A DNA stretch of 20,221 nt from Bacteroidales bacterium UBA1797 (lineage in GTDB: Bacteria; Bacteroidota; Bacteroidia; Bacteroidales; VadinHA17): positions 1 to 20,221 of the forward strand of contig DCFT01000175.1 in NCBI GenBank assembly GCA_002319885.1. Direction: 5' to 3'. The notes beneath the pieces were generated by a model. That model was not told where the DNA came from. It saw only the letters and a program-made list of their open reading frames with translations, and ran no database searches. Below, one piece after another: positions 1 to 8,558 of this stretch. The translations under genes and the position numbers were made by a program. Position 1 is the stretch's first letter. Each line of letters opens with the position of its first letter.

Positions 1-2253
1 AGTCTGAAGGTTGTTGGCCGGATGGCAGGCGGTGTTCTGGACCAGGCTGTTACCGCTGCTCCTATGGCTCAGGCTATGCTAAAGGATTATCCTGAGGTGC
101 TGGCTGCCATGCGGGTAAACAGGATGGGCGCCTGGCTTATTCGTTTTGGTGAAAATAAATTTAATGAAGATGGCGTTTTGTTCGCTGATTCAACATTTTT
201 CAGCGTACTCGACTTCAGATTGCTCAAAGGTGATCCAAAAACTGCATTGGTGAGACCCAGGTCAATGGTGTTGACTCAGAAATATGCAAAAAAATATTTT
301 GGAAATCAGGATCCCATGGGTCAGAAAATGATTGTGGAAGCAGATACCATATTATATACAGTCACAGGAGTAGTCCAGGATGTGCCGGATAATTCTCATA
401 TGAAATTTGATATGCTGGCATCGATGAGCACATATCCCGGACAGGCAAACAATCAGCAATGGGTGAGTCATAACTTCTACACATACATTGTGGTGAAAGA
501 CGGAACTGACCCTGCTAAATTGCAGGAAAAATTCCAGGGAATGGTGACAAAGTATGTCGGCCCCCAGATCCAACAGATACTTGGTTATTCCATCGATGAT
601 TTCAAAAAAGCAGGAAATGATTTCAGATATGTACTGGAACCTCTGAAGGATCTTCATTTAAAAGGAGCCACACAGTATGGACTTGAACCAATGGGTTCCT
701 TAGCAACTGTGTACATCTTTGCAATAATAGCTATTCTAATATTGATCGTTGCAGTCATCAATTATGTAAATCTAGCTACCGCCAAATCAGCCGGCAGAGC
801 AAAAGAGGTTGGTGTAAAGAAAGTTGTAGGAGCATATAAATCGGGACTTATTTCACAGTTCCTGGGAGAATCAGTAATAATTGTAGCTCTGGCAGCAATA
901 GTTGCTGTTATCCTTGTGTACGCTCTTACTCCTTCGTTTAATCAGCTTATCGGGAAACAACTTTCAATTGGTATTTTTGACAAAATATCAGGCATAGGCA
1001 TTTTGATCGGGTTAGTTCTTATAGTAGGTATGTCAGCTGGTTTTTATCCTGCATTTGTTCTTGCTTCTTACAATCCGGTTGAGGTTCTAAAAGGAACCAT
1101 GAGCCCTGGTTCAATGTCCAAAAGGCTCAGGGGATTACTTGTCATATTTCAGTTTACTGTCTCAATAGTTATCATTATAGGCTCAACAATTGTGTATAAA
1201 CAGTTGAATTATATGACTAAAAAAGACCTTGGCTTCAATAAGGAAAACATGATAATAATCCGACGACCTGATGCATTCTGGCAACAGATTGAATCATTCA
1301 GGAATCAGCTATTGCAGATTCCGGGAGTAGACAAGGTCGGTTTCTCCAGGCAGGTACCCGGCACTAATTTTAGTAATAATGCATTTTTCAATGATGAAGA
1401 TCCTGAAAAAAAGACTTATCTGCTGGAACAGGCGCAGGTGAGTTTCGACTATCCTCAGGCGTTAGGTGTACAACTTATTGACGGAAGATTCTTTTCCCGT
1501 GAATACAGTACTGATTCCACTGCTATCCTTTTAAATGAAACCGCTGTGAAGTCACTGGGATTGAAAGATCCTGTTGGGAAATTTGTTCTTCAGCCGAGAG
1601 GGCCTCAACAGTTCCAAAAGCTTAAGATTATCGGAGTAATGAAGGATTTTAATATAGCTTCAATGCATAAAGCAATTGATCCGGTCTGTTTTACAGTTAT
1701 GGGAGGCGGAGGCGGTGATCAGTATGCCACTGTAAGGTTGACCGGAGTTAATATCAAGGCTACTATTAAAGCCATAGAAGATAAATGGCAGAATTTTACC
1801 ACTCAACAACCTTTTCAGTATGACTTTTTCACCGATACATGGAATAATCTCTATTCATCTGAAATGAAGACAGGGAAGATATTTATTTTGTTCTCAGTTC
1901 TTGCAATATTCATTGCCTGTCTGGGACTAATTGGACTGGTAACTTATATTACTAACAAGAGAACCAAAGAGATAGGAATAAGGAAAACATACGGGGCCTC
2001 AATCACAATAGTTCTTGGATTGTTATCAAAAGAGGTACTTACTTTGATTCTGATTTCCTCCCTTATAGCATATCCGCTTGCCTACTTCGGGTCAAAATAC
2101 TGGCTTGAAGGATTCGCCAGCAAGGTCAATATGAGTCCTCTTATCTATCTGTTTGCAACTTTGGTCGTTCTTATTATAGGTTGGCTATCAATAAGCTATC
2201 AGACAGTAAAAGCAGCCGGACACAATCCGGCAAAGGCTCTGAGAATAGATTAA
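1..2253 (+). CDS. ABC transporter permease, FtsX/MacB type (5' end cut by window edge)
   Basis: The reading frame is open from the first base, so the gene starts outside the window; an internal ATG at 22 is not the real start. Family members begin with a cytoplasmic tail and a first membrane helix, both missing here, so about 50-60 residues are probably lost. Counting from the ATG at 22, a periplasmic MacB_PCD-like domain spans about 1-220. Helices follow near 229-250, 283-303, 324-345 and 371-392. A second periplasmic domain covers about 395-615, and helices recur near 619-642, 671-689 and 706-725. Each FtsX block has the typical cytoplasmic turn after its first helix (AKEVGVKKVVG at 260-270, TKEIGIRKTYG at 648-658). 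Such proteins pair with a LolD/MacB-type ATPase for lipoprotein, peptide or drug efflux or for signalling; no ATPase gene is visible. It appears unrelated to the glycan genes and faces them convergently. Confidence 0.9.
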   Translation, partial: SLKVVGRMAGGVLDQAVTAAPMAQAMLKDYPEVLAAMRVNRMGAWLIRFGENKFNEDGVLFADSTFFSVLDFRLLKGDPKTALVRPRSMVLTQKYAKKYFGNQDPMGQKMIVEADTILYTVTGVVQDVPDNSHMKFDMLASMSTYPGQANNQQWVSHNFYTYIVVKDGTDPAKLQEKFQGMVTKYVGPQIQQILGYSIDDFKKAGNDFRYVLEPLKDLHLKGATQYGLEPMGSLATVYIFAIIAILILIVAVINYVNLATAKSAGRAKEVGVKKVVGAYKSGLISQFLGESVIIVALAAIVAVILVYALTPSFNQLIGKQLSIGIFDKISGIGILIGLVLIVGMSAGFYPAFVLASYNPVEVLKGTMSPGSMSKRLRGLLVIFQFTVSIVIIIGSTIVYKQLNYMTKKDLGFNKENMIIIRRPDAFWQQIESFRNQLLQIPGVDKVGFSRQVPGTNFSNNAFFNDEDPEKKTYLLEQAQVSFDYPQALGVQLIDGRFFSREYSTDSTAILLNETAVKSLGLKDPVGKFVLQPRGPQQFQKLKIIGVMKDFNIASMHKAIDPVCFTVMGGGGGDQYATVRLTGVNIKATIKAIEDKWQNFTTQQPFQYDFFTDTWNNLYSSEMKTGKIFILFSVLAIFIACLGLIGLVTYITNKRTKEIGIRKTYGASITIVLGLLSKEVLTLILISSLIAYPLAYFGSKYWLEGFASKVNMSPLIYLFATLVVLIIGWLSISYQTVKAAGHNPAKALRID

Positions 2254-2258
2254 TACAC

Positions 2259-2288
2259 CCTGTCATCCGTTGTCTGACGGATAACAGG
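2259..2288. terminator. Hairpin between convergent genes, probable bidirectional terminator
   Basis: Two 12-base arms (CCTGTCATCCGT and ACGGATAACAGG) can pair with a single mismatch around a 6-base loop. The hairpin begins 5 bases after the permease stop codon and 35 bases beyond the stop codon of the opposing GH3 gene, the usual place for a shared terminator. Neither side has a long T tract, so its strength as an intrinsic terminator is uncertain. Confidence 0.6.
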
Positions 2289-2323
2289 ATGATTATATTT
2301 CATGATAATCTGTTCTATTTACA

Positions 2324-4732
2324 TTAAGGTTTGATCTCAGCAATCTTTTCTTTTGGAACAAGAGAAACGCTTTCTTTCTTAACTGTAATATTCCTTCCAA
2401 GATCGAATGTAGCAGTCTGCCTGATATCTTCCGATGATGCTCCTATTCTGACCTCATATTTGCCAGCTTCAGCAATCCATGATGAAGTGGGTGTATCGAA
2501 TGAAGAAAGACGACGGCTGTCAATTACGAAAGAAAGAGTTTGTGATTCTCCCGGCTGAAGCAGTTTTGTTTTAGCAAATCCTTTCAGTTCCAATGCTGGT
2601 TTATCAAGTTTCCCTGATGGAGCTGTAACATATAATTCTGCAACCTCTTTTCCTGCAACTGATCCGGTATTCTTAATATCAATTGTCGCTTTAATACTCC
2701 CGGTGAATTTTGAGGAGCTTAACTTAAGATTACTGTAAGTGAAATTTGTATAAGACTTCCCATAACCAAATTCATAGGCAGGTTTCACCTTGAATGTTTC
2801 ATAATACCGGTAACCTACATAAATTCCATCATCATAAGTGACAACTGCGGGTACACTTCTCCCAAATGACATAGCTCCCTGATCGGGGGTTTTGTTCTCA
2901 ACCAATTCTTTTCCCGGAAAAGTTTTTGAATTTGGAACATCTTCATAGTTTACCGGGAATGTAATTGCTAATTTGCCGGAAGGGTTTACTTTTCCGCTTA
3001 AGACATCGGCAACAGAATTACCTGTTTCCTGTCCACCCTGCCAGGCGAGCAGGATTGCATCAGGCATCTCCCTCCAGCTGGCAGTTTCCACCACACCACC
3101 AACATTCAAAACTACAACCACTTTCTTTCCTTTAGCCTTGAAAGCATCAGAAACATTTTTGATAAGTTGCTGTTCAGAATCAGTCAGCTGAAAATCGCCC
3201 TTTGTATTGGTACGGTCTCTGCCTTCTCCTGCATTTCTTCCTATAGTTATTATTGCTGCGTCCGAAACATTGGCCATGCCAATGATTATATCCTTGTTGA
3301 GATTCAATTCCTCAATTGGCCTGGAACCCATTATAGCCATAAATCCTCTAAGCGGAGGACGGCCGGCTTTAGTCAGATTAAGGTAACTATTATAAAGGCC
3401 GGCCAGATCCTCGTTGACTTTAAAACCTGCATTCTCCAGCCCTTCAGTCAGGGGAACTTTGTATGCAACATTAACAAATCCGCTACCGGTACCCCCTGGA
3501 ATAATATCATACGATGTATTCCCGAAAGCTGCAATATTTTTAATATTATTCCCAAATGGAAGTGCACTTTCATTTTTTAACAAAACCATACCTTCGGCAG
3601 CTGCAGCACGTGCTACTTCTGCATGAGCCTTAAGATCAGGTTTATCTGAATATTTATAACCTTTGAAACGAGGACTTAATAACATTATGTTCAGTATTTT
3701 TTCTACGTTTCTGTCTAAAACAGCAACCTCGAGCTTTCCATCTTTTACCGCCTGGACTATCTTTTTAATCTGGTCTGGTGTTCCTGGCATTAACAGATCA
3801 TTTCCTGCTTTCATTTGTGCTATAGGATCTTTCCCTCCGAACCAGTCTGTCATAACAAAGCCTTTGAAGCCCCAGTCATTTCTTAAAATACTGGTTAAAA
3901 GATCAGAACTCTCAGAAGTATATGTTCCATTTATCAGGTTATAAGATGACATCACTGTCCATGGTGAACTTTCCTGTACAGCAATCCTGAAACCTTCAAG
4001 ATAGATTTCGCGTAAAGCACGTTCACTTACAATGGTATTAAGTGAATTCCGGTTTGTTTCAGCATTATTGGCTGCAAAATGTTTGATTGATACACCAACA
4101 CCCTGCGACTCTACTCCTTTTACCATAGCAGCAGCAATCTGTCCGGTAACATAGGGATCTTCGGAATAATATTCGAAATTTCTGCCGCACAATGGATTGC
4201 GTTGAATATTCATACCAGGACCAAGAAGAATATCAGTGCCATATTCGAGAACTTCATTCCCCATAGCCTGACCTACTTTATTTACCAGATCAACGTCCCA
4301 TGAGGAAGCAAGGAGTGTCCCAACTGGAAAAGCCGTACAATAATAGGTATTATTATCATTTTCACGTGTCGGATTAATCCTGACGCCAGCGGGACCATCT
4401 GTCTCAACCATTGGAGTTATACCCAGACGTGGAATTGCAAAAGTGGTACCAGCAGCACCTTCTACAAGGCTCTGGGTTCTGCCAACAACAGGTCCCGAAG
4501 GAGCATTTGCCGGCGCATTAGCAGGGGGGTTTGCATTAGTTGCTGAAGGAGGAGGTCCTCCGGGCATTCTCATACCAGTCCCGACAACAAGTGCAGCTTT
4601 TTCTTCAAGAGTCATTGCCGCAATGACTCTTTTTATGGGGTTCTTACCCAGTTTTGGAGCTACTGTGCTTTGCGAGAGTCCTGTCATGAACAACGCAATA
4701 CTCAATACTAAAGAGATAAAAGTTCTTTTCAT
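2324..4732 (-). CDS. GH3 family beta-glucosidase (secreted)
   Basis: An 802-residue exo-acting glycoside hydrolase of family 3, which removes terminal beta-D-glucose (or sometimes xylose) from oligosaccharides. A signal peptide covers about residues 1-22, so it is exported to the periplasm or beyond. The N-terminal barrel shows ETDGPAG (110-116), GRNFEYYSEDP (183-193), IKHFAAN (216-222) and VMTDWFGG (293-300), in which D296 is the expected nucleophile. The second domain contains GRNAGEGRDR (498-507), where E503 matches the family's usual acid/base. A fibronectin-III-like domain occupies about 690-770. A Pro/Ala/Asn-rich insert at about 57-81 is unusual. The order and length are those of ordinary Bacteroidota periplasmic GH3 enzymes. 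In this locus it would remove glucose after xylosyl and fucosyl branches are gone. It is convergent with the permease and separated from the main cluster by an opposite-strand gene, so it is probably transcribed alone. Substrate is inferred, not seen. Confidence 0.93.
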   Translation of the reverse strand: MKRTFISLVLSIALFMTGLSQSTVAPKLGKNPIKRVIAAMTLEEKAALVVGTGMRMPGGPPPSATNANPPANAPANAPSGPVVGRTQSLVEGAAGTTFAIPRLGITPMVETDGPAGVRINPTRENDNNTYYCTAFPVGTLLASSWDVDLVNKVGQAMGNEVLEYGTDILLGPGMNIQRNPLCGRNFEYYSEDPYVTGQIAAAMVKGVESQGVGVSIKHFAANNAETNRNSLNTIVSERALREIYLEGFRIAVQESSPWTVMSSYNLINGTYTSESSDLLTSILRNDWGFKGFVMTDWFGGKDPIAQMKAGNDLLMPGTPDQIKKIVQAVKDGKLEVAVLDRNVEKILNIMLLSPRFKGYKYSDKPDLKAHAEVARAAAAEGMVLLKNESALPFGNNIKNIAAFGNTSYDIIPGGTGSGFVNVAYKVPLTEGLENAGFKVNEDLAGLYNSYLNLTKAGRPPLRGFMAIMGSRPIEELNLNKDIIIGMANVSDAAIITIGRNAGEGRDRTNTKGDFQLTDSEQQLIKNVSDAFKAKGKKVVVVLNVGGVVETASWREMPDAILLAWQGGQETGNSVADVLSGKVNPSGKLAITFPVNYEDVPNSKTFPGKELVENKTPDQGAMSFGRSVPAVVTYDDGIYVGYRYYETFKVKPAYEFGYGKSYTNFTYSNLKLSSSKFTGSIKATIDIKNTGSVAGKEVAELYVTAPSGKLDKPALELKGFAKTKLLQPGESQTLSFVIDSRRLSSFDTPTSSWIAEAGKYEVRIGASSEDIRQTATFDLGRNITVKKESVSLVPKEKIAEIKP

Positions 4733-4770
4733 ACAAATAATTTTTAATTATCAATCTGACCTATTAACTT

Positions 4771-4796
4771 CTTTGGTAAAATTTTTACCAAAGGTA
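4771..4796 (-). promoter_or_regulatory. Candidate promoter -7 box overlapped by a 23-bp perfect palindrome, upstream of GH3
   Basis: At 4771-4793 there is a perfect inverted repeat with arms CTTTGGTAAAA and TTTTACCAAAG around one central T. On the minus strand, positions 4796-4789 read TACCTTTG, an exact match to the Bacteroidota -7 consensus TAnnTTTG, and its last five bases lie inside the palindrome. The GH3 ATG is at 4732, giving an expected leader of roughly 50 bases. I do not see a convincing -33 TTTG. A palindrome over the -7 box and start site is what a repressor operator would look like; the LacI protein at 7492-8505 is one candidate, but nothing in the sequence ties the two together. 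Confidence 0.55.
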
Positions 4797-5170
4797 AATG
4801 AAACCAATGTTAAGGTTTGTTAAATCTTTAGAAATCTACCTGAAACTTATTGATAACATGTTCAAACCATACTTAATAAGATCAATAAATTATAGCAGAA
4901 TCTTTCATTTTCATTATAAATATATGCTCCGAGATTTTAAAACATTAATTAAATAGAAGAACTGCTTAGGTTTACCGACAGAATCCGGTATTTCAGGGAT
5001 GATCAGAAAGTTATAAAACGGAAAAAGCTAATTTTCTGCATTTTTCAGGTAATGAATGAAGTAGTTATCAATTAAGATTATAAATTTACTTTTTTAGTGT
5101 ATAATTTTTAGCTCTGTCATACGTTAGATATTCATAGTCAATTCCATTATAACCTAATCGATTGAAAATT
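4797..5170. other. AT-rich intergenic region between divergent genes
   Basis: This stretch separates the divergent GH3 and coiled-coil genes. I see no open frame of credible composition, no RNA gene and no strong hairpin in it. It should contain the promoter of the plus-strand gene. A TATAAT-like stretch lies around 5099-5106, but there is no exact TAnnTTTG match. Confidence 0.5.
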
Positions 5171-5776
5171 ATGAAACAGTTACAAATCAGATGTATTTTG
5201 ATCATAACTGTAGTGATCATTACAGTTATAAAAGCAACTGGTCAGGTAACTATGCCTGATGTACTTTTAAAAGATCCATTAAAAGATCAATTGAATTATC
5301 TTGAGGAGCACACGAGAATCTACGAAAACTATCGGGCGATCAGGGAGGACATGTTTCAGAAGCTAAAAGGGAATGTGACTGATTCTCTTATTGCAAGTGG
5401 CAGGAAAATCAACGCTCTAAAAAATACCTCAACAAAATTAAACATGACTATCGATTCACTCAGGTCTGACCTGGAATCAACAAAGTCAAAACTCGATGAA
5501 ATGACCACTACCAAAAACAGTATAAAAGTAATTGGTATGGAAATCAACAAACAGAACTATAATAAATTCATGTGGACAGTTGTATTAGGACTAATTGCTG
5601 CACTTTTGATAGGAATTTTTATCTTCAATAGAAATTTATCGGTCACTTCCAATACAAAGAATGAGTTTCAGGAGCTCAAAAATGAATTTGAGGCCTATCG
5701 TAAAACTACCCGGGAGGCCAGGGAAAAGCTTACAATGGACCACTTCAATGAAATCAGGAGGCTTAAAGGAGGATGA
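5171..5776 (+). CDS. Conserved membrane coiled-coil protein of unknown function
   Basis: A 201-residue protein counted from the ATG at 5171. An in-frame TTG nine bases upstream is possible, but the ATG gives a better signal sequence. Residues 1-25 form a cleavable-looking signal or first helix ending in ATGQ. Residues about 35-67 are charged, 70-117 are predicted coiled coil by heptad-like pattern, 134-153 are a clear transmembrane helix (from memory of hydrophobicity rules), and 160-198 are a second charged helix. This layout would place the first coil outside the inner membrane and the tail in the cytoplasm. It resembles a widespread Bacteroidota family of about 200 residues, some of whose members carry the database name tRNA (guanine-N1)-methyltransferase; no methyltransferase fold or SAM motif is visible here, so I do not adopt that name. 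It stands alone on the plus strand between GH3 and GH29 and has no obvious link to glycan breakdown. Confidence 0.8.
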   Translation: MKQLQIRCILIITVVIITVIKATGQVTMPDVLLKDPLKDQLNYLEEHTRIYENYRAIREDMFQKLKGNVTDSLIASGRKINALKNTSTKLNMTIDSLRSDLESTKSKLDEMTTTKNSIKVIGMEINKQNYNKFMWTVVLGLIAALLIGIFIFNRNLSVTSNTKNEFQELKNEFEAYRKTTREAREKLTMDHFNEIRRLKGG

Positions 5777-5837
5777 AAGTTCAGAGCTCAGAGCAAATAG
5801 CATAGAGACATCCTGTAAAAAAGTAGTTTAAAAAAAT

Positions 5838-7361
5838 CTATTTCTTAAATCCAATTTTAAATCCGATAACCTGCCATGACGGCATATTTGCCGGCTTTCT
5901 TATTATTAATGCATCAGTTGTCTGTCTCCAGCTGATCTTTTCCGTACTGCCAATCATAGTTACCGAAGCTATTTTATCAGAGGCTTTTTCAGCTGATTTT
6001 GCCAGGGATCTTATCAAAATGTCTTCTTCAGGTTTACCGAGGCAATATGCGTAGAGTGTGTTTCCCTTTGTTGTAAAACGTATGTCTTTTGAGCTATATC
6101 CATAGTTTTCATCGAATCTGCCAAGCTTCTTCAATGGTTCATCAGCAGGTTTTTCACCATAAATTTTCCATGGACGTGATCCGTAAATTCCTTCCCCGTT
6201 TGCCGCTGTCCATATCCCAATCTCGTCAAGTATTTTGAGCATATCAGGTTCAAGATCTCCTTCAGGAGTCTGTACAACGTTGAGCAAGAGATTGCCATTC
6301 TTGCTTACAATATCCACAAGCATCTGGATGACCTCAGTCGATGTCTTATATTTCTGACCCGTACGATAATACCAGTCTCCTATTGATGTATCTGTCTGCC
6401 AGGGATATTGGCCAACTGTGTCTTTAACACCGCGCTCAAGATCCTCGACCCACATGCCGTCGGAAGGTTGTTTACAGGTATAAACAGCCTGAAGTTTTCC
6501 GTTATTTTTTGTTATATCCTGATTATAAAAATGAGAGATAAGAGTACGGCCTACATTTTCGAAGGGCATCCTGCTGTCAGAATAGAGAAGATCGGGCTGG
6601 TAGTTATCCACCAGTTCTTTAATACTTCTGTACCATTCAAGCTGAAATGCAGGGTTATTGGTCAGCCAGTCCTTATCATCCGGTTCTGTAATGGCGTGAT
6701 ACAAGTCCTGGTAATTGAGGTTTGCACCATCGTACGGCACTCCTGCTTTTGGACCTTCTTTATCGGAACCATGAGCAGCCTGGAACCATGTAAAACTGGC
6801 ACCGAGATGTTCCGATACTCCGAATTTCATGCCCTGTTTTTTTGCGGCTTGCTGCCATATACCAACAACGTCCTTTTTAGGACCCATATTAGCGGCGTTC
6901 CATTTATTGAGCTTAGAATTCCACAGGAAAAAATTATCATGATGGGACCCCATACTGACAAAGTATTTTGCCCCAGCTTTTTTATACAGTTCCATGAGTT
7001 TATCCGGATCCCATTTCTCTGCTTTCCAGAGTGGTATGATATCCTTATAGCCAAACTCCGACGGATGTCCATAATGTTCCAGATGATACTTGTAAGCTGG
7101 ATCTTTTTCCTGATACATTCTCCTGGCGTACCAGTCACCCTGCCGGGGAACAGCCTGTGGACCCCAGTGTGCCCATATGCCGAACTTGGCATCGCGGAAC
7201 CATTCCGGGCACTGATACTGTTTTAACGACTCATCGGTTGGTTTGAATGGACCTTCGGTAACAACTTGTTTTTGCTGTTGTGCTGAAACAGAAAATGTTA
7301 AAACCAAAGCAAAAAAAACTGATGTGCAAATTTGTTTCATAAGATTAGTTTTCATTTTCAA
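5838..7361 (-). CDS. GH29-like alpha-L-fucosidase (secreted)
   Basis: A 507-residue glycoside hydrolase that should release alpha-linked L-fucose from side chains by a retaining mechanism. The signal peptide covers about residues 1-28. The catalytic barrel has the GH29 landmarks FGIWAHWGPQ (60-69), YFVSMGSHHDNFFLW (133-147) and DLLYSDSRMPF (257-267), where D262 sits at the nucleophile position. The more common family forms are HHDGF and LLWFDG, so this is a divergent branch (HHDNF, LLYSD). A small beta-rich C-terminal domain runs from about 400. I cannot assign the acid/base residue. A second in-frame ATG at codon 8 could be the true start. The gene is 130 bases downstream of the LacI-type regulator on the same strand, which suggests they are co-regulated. 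Fucosidase activity is family-based; narrow specificity is not known. Confidence 0.87.
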   Translation of the reverse strand: MKMKTNLMKQICTSVFFALVLTFSVSAQQQKQVVTEGPFKPTDESLKQYQCPEWFRDAKFGIWAHWGPQAVPRQGDWYARRMYQEKDPAYKYHLEHYGHPSEFGYKDIIPLWKAEKWDPDKLMELYKKAGAKYFVSMGSHHDNFFLWNSKLNKWNAANMGPKKDVVGIWQQAAKKQGMKFGVSEHLGASFTWFQAAHGSDKEGPKAGVPYDGANLNYQDLYHAITEPDDKDWLTNNPAFQLEWYRSIKELVDNYQPDLLYSDSRMPFENVGRTLISHFYNQDITKNNGKLQAVYTCKQPSDGMWVEDLERGVKDTVGQYPWQTDTSIGDWYYRTGQKYKTSTEVIQMLVDIVSKNGNLLLNVVQTPEGDLEPDMLKILDEIGIWTAANGEGIYGSRPWKIYGEKPADEPLKKLGRFDENYGYSSKDIRFTTKGNTLYAYCLGKPEEDILIRSLAKSAEKASDKIASVTMIGSTEKISWRQTTDALIIRKPANMPSWQVIGFKIGFKK

Positions 7362-7416
7362 CGATTTATTTTCTTTAATATAAGGTTTTGACTTTTACCT
7401 TTTTGCTTTCTTTGTC

Positions 7417-7438
7417 CACCATAGCTTTAGCGAAGGTG
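7417..7438. repeat. Imperfect hairpin, possible copy of an interspersed repeat
   Basis: In the LacI-GH29 spacer, CACC (7417-7420) pairs with GGTG (7435-7438), and an inner GC/GC pair closes a TTTA loop, with mismatches between. From memory, similar sequences centred on GCTTTAGCGAAGG occur repeatedly between genes in Bacteroidota genomes. Only one copy is in this window, so repeat status cannot be shown here. It could equally be a weak transcription or RNA-processing hairpin between the two genes. Confidence 0.35.
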
Positions 7439-7491
7439 TATTGTTTTTAGTCTTGTTTCTGAAGCCATTCATAATTTAAAAATCTGATAGA

Positions 7492-8505
7492 TTATTTACG
7501 ATTAACTGATTTCCTCCAAAGAAATTCCTCCTCGATATAAATTTTATTTCCTCCGCTGCTGATTCCTTTTTCAATTTCATTAATAAGTAATTTGCAGGCT
7601 TCAAAACCCATTCTTCTTGGATCCTGATTAATGACTGTTAACTGAGGATCAAAGAAATCAGTGATCTCATTAAACCCGTAAGCAAAGATTCCGATATCTT
7701 CCGGTATTCTGAGTCCGGCTTCCTTTGCAGCTTTGTAAGCTCCAAGGGCAACTCTGTCATTTACTGCAAAAATAAGCTCAGGCAGGTTTCCCGAACTGTT
7801 TAACTTTTTAAAAGACTCGTAACCATCGTTAAGTTCAAATCCACCTTCTATGATCCATTCTTTCCTTAGGGGAAGCTTGTTATGTTTAAGAGCAGCTGTA
7901 AAACCTTCAAGTCGTTCTTTCCCTATATTGGTTTTTGCGTATCCTGAAAAATTTGCTATCCTCGAATATCCTTCCCGGATAATCCGGTTTAAAGAATTCA
8001 CAGCTCCAGGTTTATCATTAAACAGTACCTTTGAGAAATTCATACTCTCAAAGGCACGGTCAAAAAACACCAGGGGGATTTTCATTTTGCCTGCTTTCGT
8101 AAACACCTGTTCGTCAGTTGTTTCCTGTGAGAGACAAACTAGAAGACCATCAACCCTCATGCTGATAAGGTTTTCTATATTCTGTTTTTCAATGGCTTCC
8201 TTCTCGCGGGAAACAGTAAGGATAACATAATAATTATGCTCTGTGGCATAGTCAATCATGCTGTCAACAATATATGAAAAGAAACTGTTTTCGAGGTCAG
8301 GAACAACAATTCCAATAGTAAAGGTACGCCGTGAATTTAGCTGTCGTGCGATCAGGTTTGGAACGTATCCCATTTTCCCGGCAGTCTCAATAATCTTCTT
8401 CTTCATTGACAGGGAAATATCAGGATGGTCACGTAATGCTTTGGAAACAGTTACCCTTGAAATATTGAGTTTTTTTGCAATGTCAGATTGCCTTATATTA
8501 ACCAT
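7492..8505 (-). CDS. LacI/PurR-family transcriptional regulator
   Basis: A 337-residue DNA-binding regulator counted from the ATG at 8505. An in-frame TTG at 8523 would add six residues, but the ATG is preferred because GGAGG (8512-8516) stands six bases before it, a rare clear Shine-Dalgarno in this window. The N-terminal helix-turn-helix (IRQSDIAKKLNISRVTVSKAL) and the hinge region (ARQLNSRRTFTIG) are typical. A periplasmic-binding-protein-like sensor domain follows with IGIVVPDLENSFF, VDGLLVCLS, VFFDRAF and a C-terminal dimer region with PQLTVINQDP. The effector should be a sugar or sugar phosphate. Located between the sugar-nucleotide genes and GH29, it most likely controls part or all of this locus. 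That is unusual, because large glycan loci in this phylum often use SusR-like or hybrid two-component regulators. Its operator is not proven. Confidence 0.93.
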   Translation of the reverse strand: MVNIRQSDIAKKLNISRVTVSKALRDHPDISLSMKKKIIETAGKMGYVPNLIARQLNSRRTFTIGIVVPDLENSFFSYIVDSMIDYATEHNYYVILTVSREKEAIEKQNIENLISMRVDGLLVCLSQETTDEQVFTKAGKMKIPLVFFDRAFESMNFSKVLFNDKPGAVNSLNRIIREGYSRIANFSGYAKTNIGKERLEGFTAALKHNKLPLRKEWIIEGGFELNDGYESFKKLNSSGNLPELIFAVNDRVALGAYKAAKEAGLRIPEDIGIFAYGFNEITDFFDPQLTVINQDPRRMGFEACKLLINEIEKGISSGGNKIYIEEEFLWRKSVNRK

Positions 8506-8558
8506 CTTTCCCCTCCGATTCAAATTAGTATTTAAAAATAATCTAAAAAGTGATCATA

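Noticed and set aside
6408..7226. A 272-codon open frame on the plus strand.
   Set aside because: It is antisense to the well-supported GH29 gene and shows no recognisable protein features.
7382..7400. AAGGT...ACCTT upstream of GH29 as a second copy of the GH3 palindrome.
   Set aside because: Only the outer five bases are symmetrical, and the inner bases do not pair or match the GH3 site.
8506..8523. The TTG at 8523 as start of the LacI gene.
   Set aside because: The ATG at 8505 has a well-placed GGAGG sequence, which itself would lie inside the coding region if the TTG were used.
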